Source: Burkholderiaceae bacterium
Lineage (GTDB): Bacteria > Pseudomonadota > Gammaproteobacteria > Burkholderiales > Burkholderiaceae_C
Direction: 5' to 3'
NCBI GenBank assembly: GCA_016790515.1
Contig: JAEUOY010000067.1
Coordinates: forward strand, 1-32,257
Length of the DNA stretch: 32,257 bases
Part shown: positions 8,270-16,250 of the stretch, one piece after another
How the letters are laid out: every line of letters starts with the position of its first letter
Position numbering within the stretch: the first letter of the stretch is position 1
Made by a program: the position numbers and the translations under genes
Notes under the pieces: generated by a model
The model's input: only the letters and a program-made list of their open reading frames with translations
Databases searched by the model: none
Told to the model about the DNA's origin: nothing

Positions 8270-8944
8270 TCAGAACAGGTCGACCGAGCCGCCGCCGGTG
8301 GCGGCGGGCAGGGCCTTCTGGGCCGCCGCGCGGTCCTGTGCGACCAGGGACTCGGCATGGGCGGGCGCCAGGCGCTTGACCATCGCCTTGCCGCTGGCCG
8401 GCAGGAAGCACACCTTGCGCGGGTAGACCTCCAGCACGTCGCGGCTGACGATCGGGATGCGCTCGGTCTGCAGGTAGTCGATCACGAACCGGGTGTTGCG
8501 CTCGCCGACGTTCAGGCTGTGCATGCCGGCGATCACCGCGCCGCCGCCGAAGACCTTGGCCTCCAGCGTCAGCCGCGAGGCGCCGCGCTTCATCAGCTCG
8601 TTGATCAGCAGCTCCATCGCGTAGCTGCCGTAGCGGCCCGAGTCGCCGGCGCCCTCGGGCAGCATGAAGTGGTTCATGCCGCCGATGCGGCGCTCGCGGT
8701 CCCACAGGCACGCGGCGATGCACGAGCCCAGCGTGGTGGTGATCAGCAGGTCCTGGTCGTGCACGAAGTACTCGCCGGGCAGTACCTTGACCGCGTCGTT
8801 GCGGAAGTGCGCGTCCCAGAAGAAGAACGACGCCTCCCCCGGCTTGCGCGCCTGGGTCTTCAGCCGGTCGAGCCGGGACGAGCCCGCCGGCGCCGCCGCG
8901 CTGGCGGGAGCCGGCGCAGGCGCCGTGGAAGGGGTGGGCAACAT
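8270..8944 (-). CDS. cheD: CheD, chemoreceptor glutamine deamidase
   Basis: CheD deamidates specific glutamines on chemoreceptors and can be modulated by CheC or CheY. The 224-residue protein has the conserved core LLITTTLGSCIAACLWDRE, in which the Cys of GSC is the nucleophile, followed by IGGMNHFMLPEG with the catalytic His, and then GGGAVIAGMHSLNVGERNT. An N-terminal Pro/Ala-rich stretch (about 25 residues) and a 35-residue C-terminal extension flank the family domain. AAGGA lies 9 bp before the start. It sits between cheR (gap 71 bp) and cheB (gap 21 bp) in one transcription unit. Confidence 0.95.
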   Translation of the reverse strand: MLPTPSTAPAPAPASAAAPAGSSRLDRLKTQARKPGEASFFFWDAHFRNDAVKVLPGEYFVHDQDLLITTTLGSCIAACLWDRERRIGGMNHFMLPEGAGDSGRYGSYAMELLINELMKRGASRLTLEAKVFGGGAVIAGMHSLNVGERNTRFVIDYLQTERIPIVSRDVLEVYPRKVCFLPASGKAMVKRLAPAHAESLVAQDRAAAQKALPAATGGGSVDLF

Positions 8945-9015
8945 CGGTGGGTGTCCTTGCTCGGCAGGTTATCGGCCGGGCGGCGCCGAACTTCAGCCGG
9001 CCCCGCCGCCGCCGC

Positions 9016-9879
9016 TCACACCCTCTGGTAGATCGTCTTGCCGCGCAGCTGGAACAGGTCGCGCACGTCGGTGAAGTTCTCCGAATGGCCCACGTAGAGC
9101 AGCCCGCCGGGCTTCAGCACCGCATGCATCTGCTGCAGCACCTGGCGCTGGGTCGGGTTGTCGAAATAGATCATCACGTTCCGGCAGAAGACGATGTCGA
9201 ACGGCTCGCCCAGCGACCAGGGCCGGCTCATCAGGTTGAAGGGCCGGAAGTCGATCATCTTCGCGAGCTCGGGCTTGGCGCGGATGAAGCCGGCATTGGC
9301 GCCCTTGCCGCGCAGGAAGTGCCGCTGCAAGCGCTCGGCGCTCAGCCCGCGCGAGCCGGCTTCGTAGACGCCGCGCTGGGCGACGGCCAGCACCTTGGTG
9401 TCGATGTCGCTGGCCAGGATGCGCACCGGGGCACCGGCGCCCAGCGCCTCGATCGCCGTCATCGCGATCGAATACGGTTCCTCGCCGGTGGAGGCGGCGC
9501 TGCACCAGATGCGCAGCGGCCGGCCGGCGCGGGCCGACAGGTCCGCGGCGAGTGCCTGGAAGTGGTGATCCTCGCGGAAGAAGGCGGTCAGGTTGGTGGT
9601 CAGGCAGTTGACGAACTCCTGCCATTCGGCTTCGCCCGCGGGCCCGGTGTTGGCCTGCAGCCATTGCAGGTAGGCGCCGAAGCTGCGGTGCGGCGTCTCG
9701 CGCAGCCGGCGTGAAAGCCGGCTGTAGACCATCGCCTGCTTGCCTGCATGCAGGCTGATGCCCGCGCGCTGGTAGATCAGTTCGCGCACGCGGTCGAAGT
9801 CGGCGCTCGAGAAGCTGAACTCCGGCGTGACGGCAGGCCCGGCAGGGGCGGTGCGGGAGGCGCTCAGCAGGTCGTTCAT
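9016..9879 (-). CDS. cheR: CheR, chemoreceptor glutamate methyltransferase
   Basis: CheR transfers methyl groups from S-adenosylmethionine to receptor glutamates, opposing CheB. The 287-residue protein has the N-terminal helical CheR domain (FDRVRELIYQRAGISLHAGK... YSRLSRRLR) and a Rossmann methyltransferase domain with IWCSAASTGEEPYSIAM (SAM loop), ILASDIDTKVL, FDIVFCRNVMIYFD and GLLYVGHSENF. I chose the ATG at 9879, which gives the normal length; the open frame extends upstream into the spacer. The gene is first in cheR-cheD-cheB and is transcribed away from the GGDEF gene. Confidence 0.96.
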   Translation of the reverse strand: MNDLLSASRTAPAGPAVTPEFSFSSADFDRVRELIYQRAGISLHAGKQAMVYSRLSRRLRETPHRSFGAYLQWLQANTGPAGEAEWQEFVNCLTTNLTAFFREDHHFQALAADLSARAGRPLRIWCSAASTGEEPYSIAMTAIEALGAGAPVRILASDIDTKVLAVAQRGVYEAGSRGLSAERLQRHFLRGKGANAGFIRAKPELAKMIDFRPFNLMSRPWSLGEPFDIVFCRNVMIYFDNPTQRQVLQQMHAVLKPGGLLYVGHSENFTDVRDLFQLRGKTIYQRV

Positions 9880-10107
9880 GGTGGCGCGTGGCGGCGAGGC
9901 GTGGGCAGGCGTGTCAAGAAAACCGGCACAAGGTGGCCGCAGGGCGAGAGTCTGGTGCCCGCCAGCCGGGTGCAAGCGGCCGAAGAGCGGGTGCAAAGGC
10001 CGCCAGATCCGGGCCTCGGCGCGACAGTGGCCGCTGCTAGACTGGCCGCGCTCCGATCCGCATCCCGATCCCGGCCCGATCCGGCCCCCCTGCCGCCTGC
10101 GCACGCC
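9880..10107. promoter_or_regulatory. Divergent spacer between cheR and the GGDEF gene
   Basis: This 228-bp spacer must hold the promoters for both neighbours. A TAGACT at 10038-10043 is a possible -10 element for the GGDEF gene. CCGATCC occurs three times, at 10053, 10065 and 10076, once per helical turn, between that element and the GTG start. No ribosome binding site of note is seen. I find no convincing small gene. Confidence 0.35.
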
Positions 10108-10827
10108 GTGCCCCACCCCCGACCCGCCCCAGCCGAACCGGGCCTGCGCCTGGACTCGGCGATCGCGCTGCTGCGCCAGTCAGGCCAGGCCGAGCCGGCG
10201 GCGCCGGCCGGGTCGATGGTCTACCTGCAGGCGCTGATCGACCAGCTCGTCGACCTGTCCAGCCGCGATGCTCTCACCGGCCTGGCCAACCGCCGCAGCT
10301 TCGAGCTGGCGCTGGCGCGCGAGGTCGACCGCGTCGCGCGCTCGGGCGAATCGGCATTGCTGCTGATGGTCGACATCGACCACTTCAAGCGCGTCAACGA
10401 TGGCCACGGCCATGCCGCGGGCGACCTGGTGATCCGTGCGGTGGCGCAGGCGCTGGCCGACAGCGTGCGGCCGATGGACCTGGTCGCGCGCATCGGCGGC
10501 GAGGAATATGCAGTGCTGTTGCCCAACTGTCCGGCCGCCTTCGGTCCGCAGGTGGCCGAGCGGGTGCGGCGCAACGTCGCGCGCCGGCGCGTCGAGCTGC
10601 CCGAGGGCGCACCGCTGGCGGTCACGATCAGCGTCGGCGGCGCGTTCGCGCCGCAGTGGGTGCGCTCGACGCCCGGCATCTGGATGCAGCGCGCCGACCT
10701 GCAGCTGTACCGCGCCAAGTCCGAAGGGCGCGACCGTGTCTGCCTCGAGCCGTCGGCCAGCCCCGAGGTCAGCACGCGGGAGCGCGACCTGCTGCTGGGC
10801 GGCGCCAGGAGCCAGGATCGAGCATGA
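10108..10827 (+). CDS. GGDEF-domain diguanylate cyclase
   Basis: Diguanylate cyclases make cyclic di-GMP from two GTP. From the GTG at 10108 the protein is 239 residues: a short Pro-rich N-terminus, a helical linker (about 12-50) and a GGDEF domain. The signature is GGEEY (130-134), an accepted active variant. The inhibitory site RxxD is present five residues upstream (RPMD, 121-124), so product feedback is expected. DALTGLANRRSF and DIDHFKRVNDGHGHAAGD are further domain landmarks. No transmembrane or PAS domain is seen. The start is uncertain: an ATG at 10216 (MVYLQAL) would also keep the whole catalytic domain. The stop overlaps the ATG of the next tiny ORF (ATGA at 10824). Confidence 0.88.
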   Translation: MPHPRPAPAEPGLRLDSAIALLRQSGQAEPAAPAGSMVYLQALIDQLVDLSSRDALTGLANRRSFELALAREVDRVARSGESALLLMVDIDHFKRVNDGHGHAAGDLVIRAVAQALADSVRPMDLVARIGGEEYAVLLPNCPAAFGPQVAERVRRNVARRRVELPEGAPLAVTISVGGAFAPQWVRSTPGIWMQRADLQLYRAKSEGRDRVCLEPSASPEVSTRERDLLLGGARSQDRA

Positions 10828-10910
10828 GCGCTCCCGCACGGCCGCTCCGAAGGGAGCGCGTTCCTCCCTCGGGGAGGTGGTCACGCAGTGACCGGAGGGT
10901 AGTCCAGTGA
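10824..10910 (+). CDS. Small ORF 1 in the coupled chain (28 residues)
   Basis: This ORF starts at an ATG overlapping the GGDEF stop (ATGA) and ends in a TGA overlapping the next start (GTGA at 10907). The peptide begins MSAPARPLRR and ends RRVVQ; it is very basic (about 9 Arg) and resembles no family I know. Its DNA contains three short hairpins: GCTCC/GGAGC near 10844-10857, CCTCCC/GGGAGG near 10863-10876, and GTCAC/GTGAC at 10880-10892. It could be a translated coupling device, or only a folded intergenic repeat that happens to stay open. Confidence 0.35.
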   Translation: MSAPARPLRRERVPPSGRWSRSDRRVVQ

Positions 10911-10972
10911 GCGCGCCGGGCCGTTCCCAAGCGCGAATCCCGGAGCACGCAGTGCGGAGGGTTTTGCAGTGA
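10907..10972 (+). CDS. Small ORF 2 in the coupled chain (21 residues)
   Basis: A GTG start at 10907 lies downstream of GGAGGG (10894-10899). The peptide begins (M)SAPGRSQAR and ends RRVLQ, echoing the start and end of the preceding small ORF. Its TGA at 10970-10972 overlaps the GTG of the FlhG-like gene. The DNA around both junctions is an imperfect direct repeat: CACGCAGTG, then CGGAGGGT, then CAGTGAGC. A translational coupling role is inferred; a stable peptide product is unproven. Confidence 0.35.
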   Translation: MSAPGRSQARIPEHAVRRVLQ

Positions 10973-11760
10973 GCAAAGCAGCGTCGACATCGGCGGGGCC
11001 CGGCGGTGCCCGCATCACCGCGATCACCAGCGGCAAGGGCGGCGTCGGCAAGACCGTCGTTGCCGCCAACCTGGCCGCGGCGCTGGCGCGTGCCGGCCGG
11101 CGCGTGCTGGTGCTCGACGCCGACCTGGGGCTGGCCAACCTCGACGTGGTGCTGAACCTGGCGGCCAAGCTCACGCTGCACGATGTGTTCACCGGCCGCA
11201 CCGTGCTCGACGAGGCGCTGCAGCCGGCGCCCGGCGGCTTCTCGGTGCTGCTGGCCGGATCGGGCCTGGTCGAGTACTCGCGCATGACGCCCGAAGTGCG
11301 CGACAAGCTGCTGGCCCTGGTCGCCCAGGTGCGTCCGCGCTTCGACCATGTGCTGCTGGACACCGGCGCGGGCATCTCCGACGTCGTGCTGTTCACCGTC
11401 TCGCTGGCCGACGAGGTGCTGGTGGTGGCCACGCCCGAGCCGACCTCGCTGACCGATGCCTACGCGACGATCAAGGTGCTGGCCGCGACCCAGGCCGCGC
11501 GGCCGCTGCGCCTGCTGGTCAACCAGGTTCAGCGCAAGGGCGAGGGCCGCACGGTGCAGTCCCAGCTGCAGCGGGTGGTGGACCGCTTCGTCAACGCCGA
11601 CCTGGCGGCGCCGCTGAAGCTCGGCCTGCTCGGCGAGGTGCCGCTCGATGCGGCGGTGCGCGAATCGATCCAGCAGCGCCGGCTGCTGATGGACACCCAG
11701 CCGGGCAGCCCGGCGGCGGTGGCGCTGGTGGCCGCGGCCGGCAGGCTGCTGCGGCGATGA
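10969..11760 (+). CDS. MinD/ParA-type ATPase, FlhG (FleN)-like
   Basis: This 263-residue P-loop ATPase of the MinD/ParA superfamily most resembles FlhG/FleN/YlxH, which set flagellar number. It has the deviant Walker A SGKGGVGKT (21-29, signature Lys23 and Lys28), VLVLDADLGLANLDVVL (switch I region and a typical FlhG sequence) and HVLLDTGAGISDVVL (Walker B). Unlike most flhG genes it does not sit beside flhF or fliA here; its neighbours are a diguanylate cyclase and a globin. The C-terminal membrane-targeting helix of MinD is not obvious. The start is a GTG with GGAGGG 9 bp upstream, overlapping the stop of a 21-codon ORF. Its own stop overlaps the next start (ATGA). Confidence 0.85.
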   Translation: MSKAASTSAGPGGARITAITSGKGGVGKTVVAANLAAALARAGRRVLVLDADLGLANLDVVLNLAAKLTLHDVFTGRTVLDEALQPAPGGFSVLLAGSGLVEYSRMTPEVRDKLLALVAQVRPRFDHVLLDTGAGISDVVLFTVSLADEVLVVATPEPTSLTDAYATIKVLAATQAARPLRLLVNQVQRKGEGRTVQSQLQRVVDRFVNADLAAPLKLGLLGEVPLDAAVRESIQQRRLLMDTQPGSPAAVALVAAAGRLLRR

Positions 11761-12176
11761 CCACCGGCGACGCAGGCGCCGCGGCGCCCGGCCCGCAGAC
11801 CACGCCGTTCGAGCGCCTGGGCGGCGAGGCCGGCGTGCGGGCGCTGGTCGACCGCTTCTACGACCTGATGGACCTGGAGCCGGCGGCCGCCGGCATCCGC
11901 GCGCTGCACCCGCGCTCGCTGGACGGTTCACGCGACAAGCTGTTCTGGTTCCTCTGCGGCTGGCTGGGCGGGCCGGACCACTACATCGATCGCTTCGGCC
12001 ACCCGCGGCTGCGCGCGCGCCATCTGCCCTACGCGATCGGCATCGCCGAGCGCGACCAGTGGCTGGCCTGCATGGCGCGGGCGATGGCCGAGCGCGAAGT
12101 CGATGCGGCGCTGGCCGAACGGCTCGCCGCCAGCTTCTTCGGCACCGCCGACTGGATGCGCAACAAGGGCGGTTGA
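11757..12176 (+). CDS. Group II truncated haemoglobin
   Basis: This 139-residue protein is a 2/2-fold haem globin, used for oxygen or nitric-oxide chemistry in the cytoplasm. Expected haem-pocket residues are visible: Tyr35 (B10) in DRFYDLM, proximal His89 (F8) in RARHLPYAIG and Trp102 (G8) in RDQWLACM. The WFLCGWLGGPDHY segment (64-76) is characteristic of the group II type. Its start overlaps the stop of the FlhG-like gene by ATGA, so it is co-translated with that gene. A hairpin follows immediately after the stop. Confidence 0.93.
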   Translation: MTTGDAGAAAPGPQTTPFERLGGEAGVRALVDRFYDLMDLEPAAAGIRALHPRSLDGSRDKLFWFLCGWLGGPDHYIDRFGHPRLRARHLPYAIGIAERDQWLACMARAMAEREVDAALAERLAASFFGTADWMRNKGG

Positions 12177-12203
12177 GCCTTCGGCGCGTCTGCCGGAAGG
12201 CTC
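12175..12203. terminator. Bidirectional hairpin terminator
   Basis: GAGCCTTC (12175-12182) pairs with GAAGGCTC (12196-12203). The stem overlaps the stop codons of both convergent genes, the globin and the PEP-CTERM protein. There is no long T-run on either side, so termination efficiency is uncertain. Confidence 0.5.
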
Positions 12204-13317
12204 AGGACCTGGCGCGCCGCGCTGCCAGGCCCACCACGCCCAGGCCGGCGGCCAACAGCGCCCAGCTGCCGGGCTCCGGGACCGGGATCGGCGGGGCGCC
12301 TTCGTACGCATTGAAGCCGCCGATCTGCTGGCCGACGTAGACCAGGTCGTGGCGAACGATCACGCCATGGGCGTCGGGCAGCATGATGTAGGCGTGATTG
12401 TCGGCGTCGACCTGCGGCAGCACCTGCGGATCGACCACCCCCTCGTCGTCGTACAGACCCTGGTACTTGTAGAACTTCATGTCGATGACGACCGATGGAT
12501 CCTTGTTCGGCTTGAGCTCCTTCGACAACTCGTCGACCTTGCCGATCTGGAGCGGATACCACTCCGATTCCTGTTCGTTCAGGCCAGCGATCTCGTCGTG
12601 CCCGCCCTGCGCCTTGCCGTTGCCCCCGATCAACAGGTCGCCGAGGTCGATGTTCTCGCCGATGGTGGTCTGGGTCAGCTTGACCCAATAGGCCGGCTCG
12701 ACGGCGGGCGCCTGGATCACCGCCAGCACCGCCGGGGGTACCACGCCCGGCGCGGGCGGTGGCGGCGGCAGGCCTGGCGCCCCCTGCGGAACGAATCTCA
12801 CCGACGGAACACTGATCGGCTGGTTGCCGGTGTCGGTGATCCAGCTGTACTTGATCGCCGCGGGGTTGCCGTAGGTGCTGACGCCGAAGTGGTCGCAGGG
12901 GTTGCTGGTCCAGTTCTTGTTCGCCCCCGGCCAGCAGCTCTCGCCACCGGTCGTGAAGGGGTGCAGCGGGTCGTTGAACGGCGTCGCGACGCCGCCGATC
13001 GTCCCGCCGTAGACGATCTTCACGCCGTAGCCGGGCACGTCGGTGATCGTCGGCTTGCCGAAGCGGACCACTGCGCCCGGGTCCGGCGAGATGAACGAGA
13101 AGACCCGGTCATAGCCGAAGACACTGGTGATCTTGGTGTGGTCGAAGCTGGAATCCTCGATGTCGATCTCGAACCCGTACGCCGGCCTGCCGGTGTCGTT
13201 GATGGTGTCGAAGTTGCCGAGCGAGCCGAAGACTGCGGCCGACGCGGCCGGCGACAGCAGCGCCAGCGATGCGGCGGCGGCGAGTGCCGGAACGGCAAGG
13301 CGGGGACGGGTTTTCAT
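12202..13317 (-). CDS. PEP-CTERM sorting domain protein, secreted
   Basis: This is a 371-residue exported protein. The N-terminus is a Sec signal (MKTRPRLAVPALAAAASLAL, cleavage likely after SPAASA at about residue 27). The C-terminus is a textbook PEP-CTERM signal: VPEPGSWALL, a hydrophobic stretch (AAGLGVVGLAA) and a basic end (RRARS). Such proteins are processed by exosortase and are linked to exopolysaccharide production; no exosortase gene is in the window. The middle has no domain I recognise. It is rich in Gly, Asp and Pro, with a Pro-rich run near residues 180-190. AGGAGA precedes the start by 6 bp. Confidence 0.88.
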   Translation of the reverse strand: MKTRPRLAVPALAAAASLALLSPAASAAVFGSLGNFDTINDTGRPAYGFEIDIEDSSFDHTKITSVFGYDRVFSFISPDPGAVVRFGKPTITDVPGYGVKIVYGGTIGGVATPFNDPLHPFTTGGESCWPGANKNWTSNPCDHFGVSTYGNPAAIKYSWITDTGNQPISVPSVRFVPQGAPGLPPPPPAPGVVPPAVLAVIQAPAVEPAYWVKLTQTTIGENIDLGDLLIGGNGKAQGGHDEIAGLNEQESEWYPLQIGKVDELSKELKPNKDPSVVIDMKFYKYQGLYDDEGVVDPQVLPQVDADNHAYIMLPDAHGVIVRHDLVYVGQQIGGFNAYEGAPPIPVPEPGSWALLAAGLGVVGLAARRARS

Positions 13318-13423
13318 CGGCGGTCTCCTGCGTGGGTCGATCATTGGTCGCGTGGCAACGTGCAGCAGCGATGTTCCCCGGCGCGATGAACCGAGGCTGA
13401 ACGAGGTCCCTGCGGGCATCGAT
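13318..13423. other. Spacer between the histidine kinase and PEP-CTERM genes
   Basis: This 106-bp gap lies between two minus-strand genes. It should contain the PEP-CTERM promoter, but no clear -35/-10 pair or terminator is visible. Confidence 0.3.
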
Positions 13424-14812
13424 TCAGGGGGGCGTCCCGGGCTTCGAATGTGGGGTGCCTTGATCTGCATCAGGATCGAACTGCAAGCTGGCGCTGAATC
13501 CCTGCCCGTCGCGCAAGGGCGACCGCAGCACCAACGTGGCACCCGACTGCCGCGCGATCGTGTCGACCATCGCCAGCCCGAGGCCGCTGCCGACCAGTGC
13601 CTGCTTGCTGCCGCCGCGATCGAACCGCCTGACCAGCCCGGCCAGGCGATCGGGGGGCACCCCCGGGCCGTCGTCGTCGACCTGCAGGGTCTGGCCTTCG
13701 ACTCGCACCGTGACCTGCACCGTGTCGCCGCCGAACTTCAGCGCGTTGTCGATCAGGTTGCGCAGCGCGATGCCCAGCGCGTCGATGTCGCCCTGTACCG
13801 GTGTCGGCTGGCCGAGCACCTCGAGCTGCAGCCGGCCGCTGCGCTGCGCGTCGGGAAAGTCGTCGGCCACCAGCACCGCCAGCTGCACCAGGTCGACCGC
13901 GCCGCGCTGCAGCGCCACGCCCGACTCGATGCGCGCCAGTTGCAGCAGCCGTGTCGCCAGCCGGGTCAGGCGGTCGAGCTGGCGCAGCAGCGTCTGGGCG
14001 CCCTCGAGGGTGGCCGCGTCGGTGCTGGTCTGCACCAGGCGCTGGGCCTGGGCGCGTGCCGCGGCCAGCGGCGTGCGCAGTTCGTGCGCGGTGTTGGCGG
14101 CAAAGCAGCGCTCGCTGTCGACCAGTGCCGCGACCCGGCCCAGCAGCGCATTGACGGTGCCCAGCCAGGGCTGGAGCTCGGCCGGCGCCCGCTCGGTCGC
14201 CACCGGGCGCAGGTCGTTCGGACGCCGCCTGCCGAGCTGGTCGCGAATCGGTTCGAGCGCGGAGAAGGCGTGGCGAATGGTCCAGCCGGTGGCCAGTGCC
14301 GCCAACGGCAACACCGCCAGCAGCATGCCCAGCAGCCAGCCGATGCTGGCCCACAGCACCTCGTAGCGGTGCGCGGTGGTCTCGGCCACCTGCGCGCGGC
14401 GGCTGCCGTCGGCGGCGCTCAGCGTCAGCACGCGCCAGGCGCCGCTCTGGCGCAGGCCGTCGCGCCGGTCGCCATCGAGCGGGGTGGTCGGTGCCGCATG
14501 CGAGCGCAGCCTGAGGCCACCGTCGGCGCCGTAGACCTGGTAGACGACGAACTCCTCGTGCGCGCCGAGCGCGGCCAGCGATTCGGCGCTGTCCGGCGCG
14601 GACAGCGCTGTCTCCGGCAGCAGCAGCAGCCGCTGGGCGGTCTCGGCAAGCGCGCTGTCGAGAACCTCGTCGGTCTCGTGCCACAAGCCCAGGCCGGCGG
14701 CCGCGGTGCCCACCAGCCACAGCCCGGTCAGCAGCCCCAGCAGCCGCCGCCGCAGCCGCGCCTCGAGGCTCCAGGGCGGCCGCGCGGTCGGCCGCTGCCG
14801 CTCAGGCTTCAA
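13424..14812 (-). CDS. Sensor histidine kinase, QseC/TctE-like
   Basis: This is a membrane sensor kinase for the adjacent response regulator. From the TTG at 14812, which overlaps the regulator's stop region, it is 462 residues. A first membrane segment lies at about 23-43 and a second at about 153-177, flanking a periplasmic loop of about 105 residues. The cytoplasmic part has the H-box ANTAHELRTPLAA (His243 predicted phosphorylated), the N-box LRNLIDNALKF (350-360), VDDDGPGVPP (378-387) and GSGLGLAMV (408-416). The region between TM2 and the H-box is HAMP-like in position only. Neither the ligand nor the target genes can be told from the sequence. An upstream GTG would extend into the regulator gene and is less likely. 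Confidence 0.9.
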   Translation of the reverse strand: MKPERQRPTARPPWSLEARLRRRLLGLLTGLWLVGTAAAGLGLWHETDEVLDSALAETAQRLLLLPETALSAPDSAESLAALGAHEEFVVYQVYGADGGLRLRSHAAPTTPLDGDRRDGLRQSGAWRVLTLSAADGSRRAQVAETTAHRYEVLWASIGWLLGMLLAVLPLAALATGWTIRHAFSALEPIRDQLGRRRPNDLRPVATERAPAELQPWLGTVNALLGRVAALVDSERCFAANTAHELRTPLAAARAQAQRLVQTSTDAATLEGAQTLLRQLDRLTRLATRLLQLARIESGVALQRGAVDLVQLAVLVADDFPDAQRSGRLQLEVLGQPTPVQGDIDALGIALRNLIDNALKFGGDTVQVTVRVEGQTLQVDDDGPGVPPDRLAGLVRRFDRGGSKQALVGSGLGLAMVDTIARQSGATLVLRSPLRDGQGFSASLQFDPDADQGTPHSKPGTPP

Positions 14813-15458
14813 GCCGGTAGCCCAGACCGCGGTGGGTGCTGATCGCTTCGGCGCCCAGCTTCTTGCGCAGCCGGCTGACGATGACCTCCAGCGAGTTGCT
14901 CGAGGCCTCGGCCAGGCCCTGCTCGGCGAGCCGGTCCTCGATTTCGTCGCGGCCATAGATGCGGCCCCGCCGCTGCGCCAGGCAGGACAGCACGGCCCAC
15001 TCCATCTGAGTCAGGTCGATGCGCCGGCCGGCCAGCCTGGCCTCGCGCCACTGAGGCTCGAGCTGCAGCTGCTCGGGTGTCGACGCACCGGCGCCCGCCG
15101 GGCCGGCCGGCGCACGCCGCGCGACCGCCTGCACCCTGGCCAGCAGTTCGTCGAGGTCGAACGGCTTGACCAGGTAGTCGTCGGCGCCGGCCTGCAGGCC
15201 GCGGATGCGGTCGCTGACCTGGTCGCGTGCGGTCAGCACGATCACCGGCAGCTGCACACCGGCCGCGCGCCAGCCGCGCAACAGCGCCAGGCCGTCGCCG
15301 TCGGGCAGATGCAGGTCCAGCAGCGCCAGCGCCCAGGGCGGCGCTGCGTGCGCCTCGGCGAGGCTGCGTGACCAGCAGACCCGGTGGCCGGCGGCGACCA
15401 GGTGATCGGCCACGGTCCGGCCGAGGTCCGCGTCGTCTTCGAGCAGCAGAAGATCCAT
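14802..15458 (-). CDS. OmpR/PhoB-family response regulator, QseB-like
   Basis: This is a 218-residue DNA-binding response regulator. The receiver domain has the acidic pair ED-D (7-9), phospho-acceptor Asp48 in LLDLHLPDGDG, the switch Thr in VLTARD and Lys in YLVKPFD. The C-terminal winged helix contains IDLTQMEWAVLSCLAQRRGRI and the recognition region SNSLEVIVSRLRKKLG, ending RGLGYRLEA. The ATG at 15458 gives the usual MDLLLLEDD start; a GTG at 15476 would add six residues. It overlaps the kinase gene by 11 bp, so the two are co-expressed. Confidence 0.94.
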   Translation of the reverse strand: MDLLLLEDDADLGRTVADHLVAAGHRVCWSRSLAEAHAAPPWALALLDLHLPDGDGLALLRGWRAAGVQLPVIVLTARDQVSDRIRGLQAGADDYLVKPFDLDELLARVQAVARRAPAGPAGAGASTPEQLQLEPQWREARLAGRRIDLTQMEWAVLSCLAQRRGRIYGRDEIEDRLAEQGLAEASSNSLEVIVSRLRKKLGAEAISTHRGLGYRLEA

Positions 15459-15496
15459 CGTTCGTGCAGTGGACACGACCTGCCTGAACGCCGCCT

Positions 15497-15515
15497 GAAG
15501 CCCCGCCGGGGCTTC
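15497..15515 (-). terminator. Hairpin downstream of smr
   Basis: GAAGCCCCG and CGGGGCTTC form a perfect inverted repeat around a single base. It sits between the smr stop (15525) and the response regulator start, and most likely ends the radC-smr unit. No T-tract is present. Confidence 0.45.
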
Positions 15516-15524
15516 GGGCCGATG

Positions 15525-16250
15525 TCAGCGGCCCGACCCCGCCAGCAGCACCACCAGCGCGCCGGCGCCGCCCTGCGGCCCGCTGGCCTGGGCGAAGGCG
15601 ATGACTTCGCTGCGCTGCGCCAGCCAGCGCTGCACCTTGGCCTTCAGCACCGGCTGCCGGCCCGGCGAGCCATGGCCCTTGCCGTGCACCACGCGCAGGC
15701 AGCGCATGCCGCGGCGGTGGCATTCGGCGATGTAGCCGGCCAGCGCGTCGCGCGCCTCGTCGCGGTTGCAGCCGTGCAGGTCGATCTCGCCCTGCAGCGC
15801 CCAGTGGCCGCGCCGCAGCCGGGCCACCACGTCGGCGCCGATGCCGGGGCGGCGAAAGCTCAGCCCGTCGTCGGTCAGCAGCAGCGATTCGAGGTTGACC
15901 TCGTCGGACAGCGACGCGGCCAGTGCCGCGGCCTCGTCCAGTTCACGCTGGCGCGGGTGCGGCGGCGGGCGCGGCAGTTCGATCTCGGCCAAGCCGCGGT
16001 CGCGCAGCGGGTGCACCGGCCCTACCGTTCGCGCGAACAGGTCGCGCTGAGCCTGCTGCCGGCGCGCCTGTTCGTGCTCGGCCGCCTGCTCGCGCGCTGC
16101 CCGTTCGGCCGACTCGCGCGCGCCTTGCTGCCAGGCCTTGTGCAGCGCGCCCAGCTCGGCCAGCGTCTTCACCGCCCGCGGCGGCGGCAGGGCAGGGTGG
16201 GCATGGCGATGGGGCGCGCGAGGCTGCCGCGGCCGGCCCGGCGCGCTCAC
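15525..16250 (-). CDS. Smr-domain protein
   Basis: Smr domains, related to the C-terminus of MutS2, are nicking endonucleases or ribosome-associated nucleases. In this 241-residue protein the first 110 residues are a charged coiled coil rich in Gln and Arg, with a proline-rich start. The Smr domain covers about 153-237 with [11 protein letters not shown] (156-166), [10 protein letters not shown] (186-195) and [10 protein letters not shown] (227-236). Its ATG overlaps the radC stop (4 bp), so the two are one transcript. Confidence 0.92.
   Translation of the reverse strand: MSAPGRPRQPRAPHRHAHPALPPPRAVKTLAELGALHKAWQQGARESAERAAREQAAEHEQARRQQAQRDLFARTVGPVHPLRDRGLAEIELPRPPPHPRQRELDEAAALAASLSDEVNLESLLLTDDGLSFRRPGIGADVVARLRRGHWALQGEIDLHGCNRDEARDALAGYIAECHRRGMRCLRVVHGKGHGSPGRQPVLKAKVQRWLAQRSEVIAFAQASGPQGGAGALVVLLAGSGR

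Noticed and set aside
12103-13389. Long open frame (428 codons) on the plus strand opposite the PEP-CTERM gene
   Set aside because: GC-rich antisense shadow. The minus-strand product has a signal peptide, PEP-CTERM end and ribosome binding site; the plus product has no recognisable domain.
13127-14842. Open frame of 571 codons on the plus strand across the histidine kinase
   Set aside because: Antisense to a gene with full kinase motifs; Arg/Gln/Ala-rich low-complexity translation.
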